DNA from: Polyangium sp. y55x31
GTDB taxonomy: Bacteria > Myxococcota_A > Polyangia > Polyangiales > Polyangiaceae
Direction: 5' to 3'
Length of the DNA: 64,000 bases
Assembly (NCBI RefSeq): GCF_029946505.1
Contig: NZ_JARZHG010000011.1
Coordinates: 62,001 to 126,000 of the forward strand
The notes beneath the pieces were generated by a model, which saw only the letters and a list, made by a program, of their open reading frames with translations, was not told the DNA's origin and did not search any database. A program made the translations under genes and the position numbers. Shown in pieces: positions 63,670-64,000 of the stretch (position 1 is its first letter; each line of letters opens with the position of its first letter).

Positions 63670-64000
63670 TCAGTCGGAGGACATCGGGGCGATCACGATG
63701 CGATCGTCCTCGGTGCTGTCGAGGGCTGCCTCCACGACGACACGGATGCCGCCGCATGCGAGCTCGAGGACCTTCGGCGCGCGGCTGCGCTTCCGGCACG
63801 CGGGATCGTCCGAGATCCGCGCGGAAAATTCGCGTCGTACGAGTTCTGTCGCGCGGGAGACGCCCGCGGCTCGTCCGCTCGGATCCCCGAGCTCGATCGC
63901 CCGACCGCTGACGGTCTCTTCGAGGCGTACGAAGAGATCCGGCCCGCCGATCGTGACGATCCGTGGCCTGCCACGCGCGTCCTCGACGACCACGACTTCG
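63670..64000 (-). CDS. Hypothetical protein (5' end outside window)
   Basis: About 110 residues visible, no stop codon upstream to the window edge, so the start is outside. It appears as a beta-rich domain (R-I-V-T-I-G-G-P-D-L-F-V-R-L-E) followed by a charged region with a C-x-K-R-S-R segment, ending in R-I-V-I-A-P-M-S-S-D. No family is recognised. The kinase start lies 9 bp after its stop, so this is probably the first gene of the kinase-FHA operon. Confidence 0.5.
   Translation of the reverse strand, partial: EVVVVEDARGRPRIVTIGGPDLFVRLEETVSGRAIELGDPSGRAAGVSRATELVRREFSARISDDPACRKRSRAPKVLELACGGIRVVVEAALDSTEDDRIVIAPMSSD

Overview
The window is about 64 kb of high-GC DNA (roughly 70% by eye) with dense protein coding. 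It looks like chromosome of a Polyangiales-type myxobacterium (Polyangium/Sorangium relatives). This inference rests on many lipoproteins with Gly-rich linkers, Cys-rich FG-GAP and RCC1 surface lipoproteins, Ser/Thr kinases beside an FHA/sigma-54 activator, a roadblock protein, Lys/Ala-rich histone-like tails and two adjacent signal peptidase II genes. I saw no rRNA, tRNA, prophage, insertion sequence or CRISPR array.

Layout. 0-7 kb: trpS (partial), a TPM-domain/Tim44-like pair and a large FG-GAP/CARDB lipoprotein. 7-18.7 kb: a DUF4091-type lipoprotein, an M1/M61-like peptidase with PDZ, two tandem paralogous membrane proteins, a lytic transglycosylase fused to an M16-like domain, and a cytochrome P450. 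18.8-25.9 kb: an RCC1-repeat lipoprotein, a 43-bp minisatellite, several unknown genes and trxC. 25.9-31.2 kb: folD, an XRE-cupin regulator, a lipoprotein, and an lgt-lspA-lspA block. 31.3-40 kb: an MrfA-like helicase, a sulfatase-fold lipoprotein, a DUF4139 lipoprotein and an aconitase-fold protein lacking Fe-S ligands. 40.4-49 kb: roadblock protein, aroQ, accB, accC, an NfnAB-like fused flavoprotein, meaB and nth. 49-60.5 kb: a degenerate Fic protein, a 1,777-residue pseudokinase-TPR protein, an FtsB/DivIC-like protein, an MshEN-GAF-like protein and the large subunit of methylmalonyl-CoA mutase. 60.8-64 kb: an FHA/sigma-54 activator, a Ser/Thr kinase and an unknown partial gene.

Functional links. 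Lgt and two LspA proteins would process the eight or so lipoproteins encoded here. MeaB (47 kb) and the mutase large subunit (58.8 kb) belong to one B12-dependent pathway, but the B12-binding subunit is not in the window. AccB/AccC feed malonyl-CoA synthesis. The FHA activator and the neighbouring kinase suggest phosphorylation-controlled sigma-54 transcription.

The most unusual signal is non-coding. Four intergenic elements (about 3.4-3.7, 26.75-27.07, 37.8-38.2 and 60.5-60.8 kb) are strings of short perfect hairpins in a fixed order. Loop sequences and stem lengths are kept while stem sequences change in a compensated way. All four fill gaps between convergent genes, and no convergent gap longer than 73 bp lacks one. 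A second, 53-bp hairpin repeat occurs in opposite orientations at the two ends of the Fic gene.
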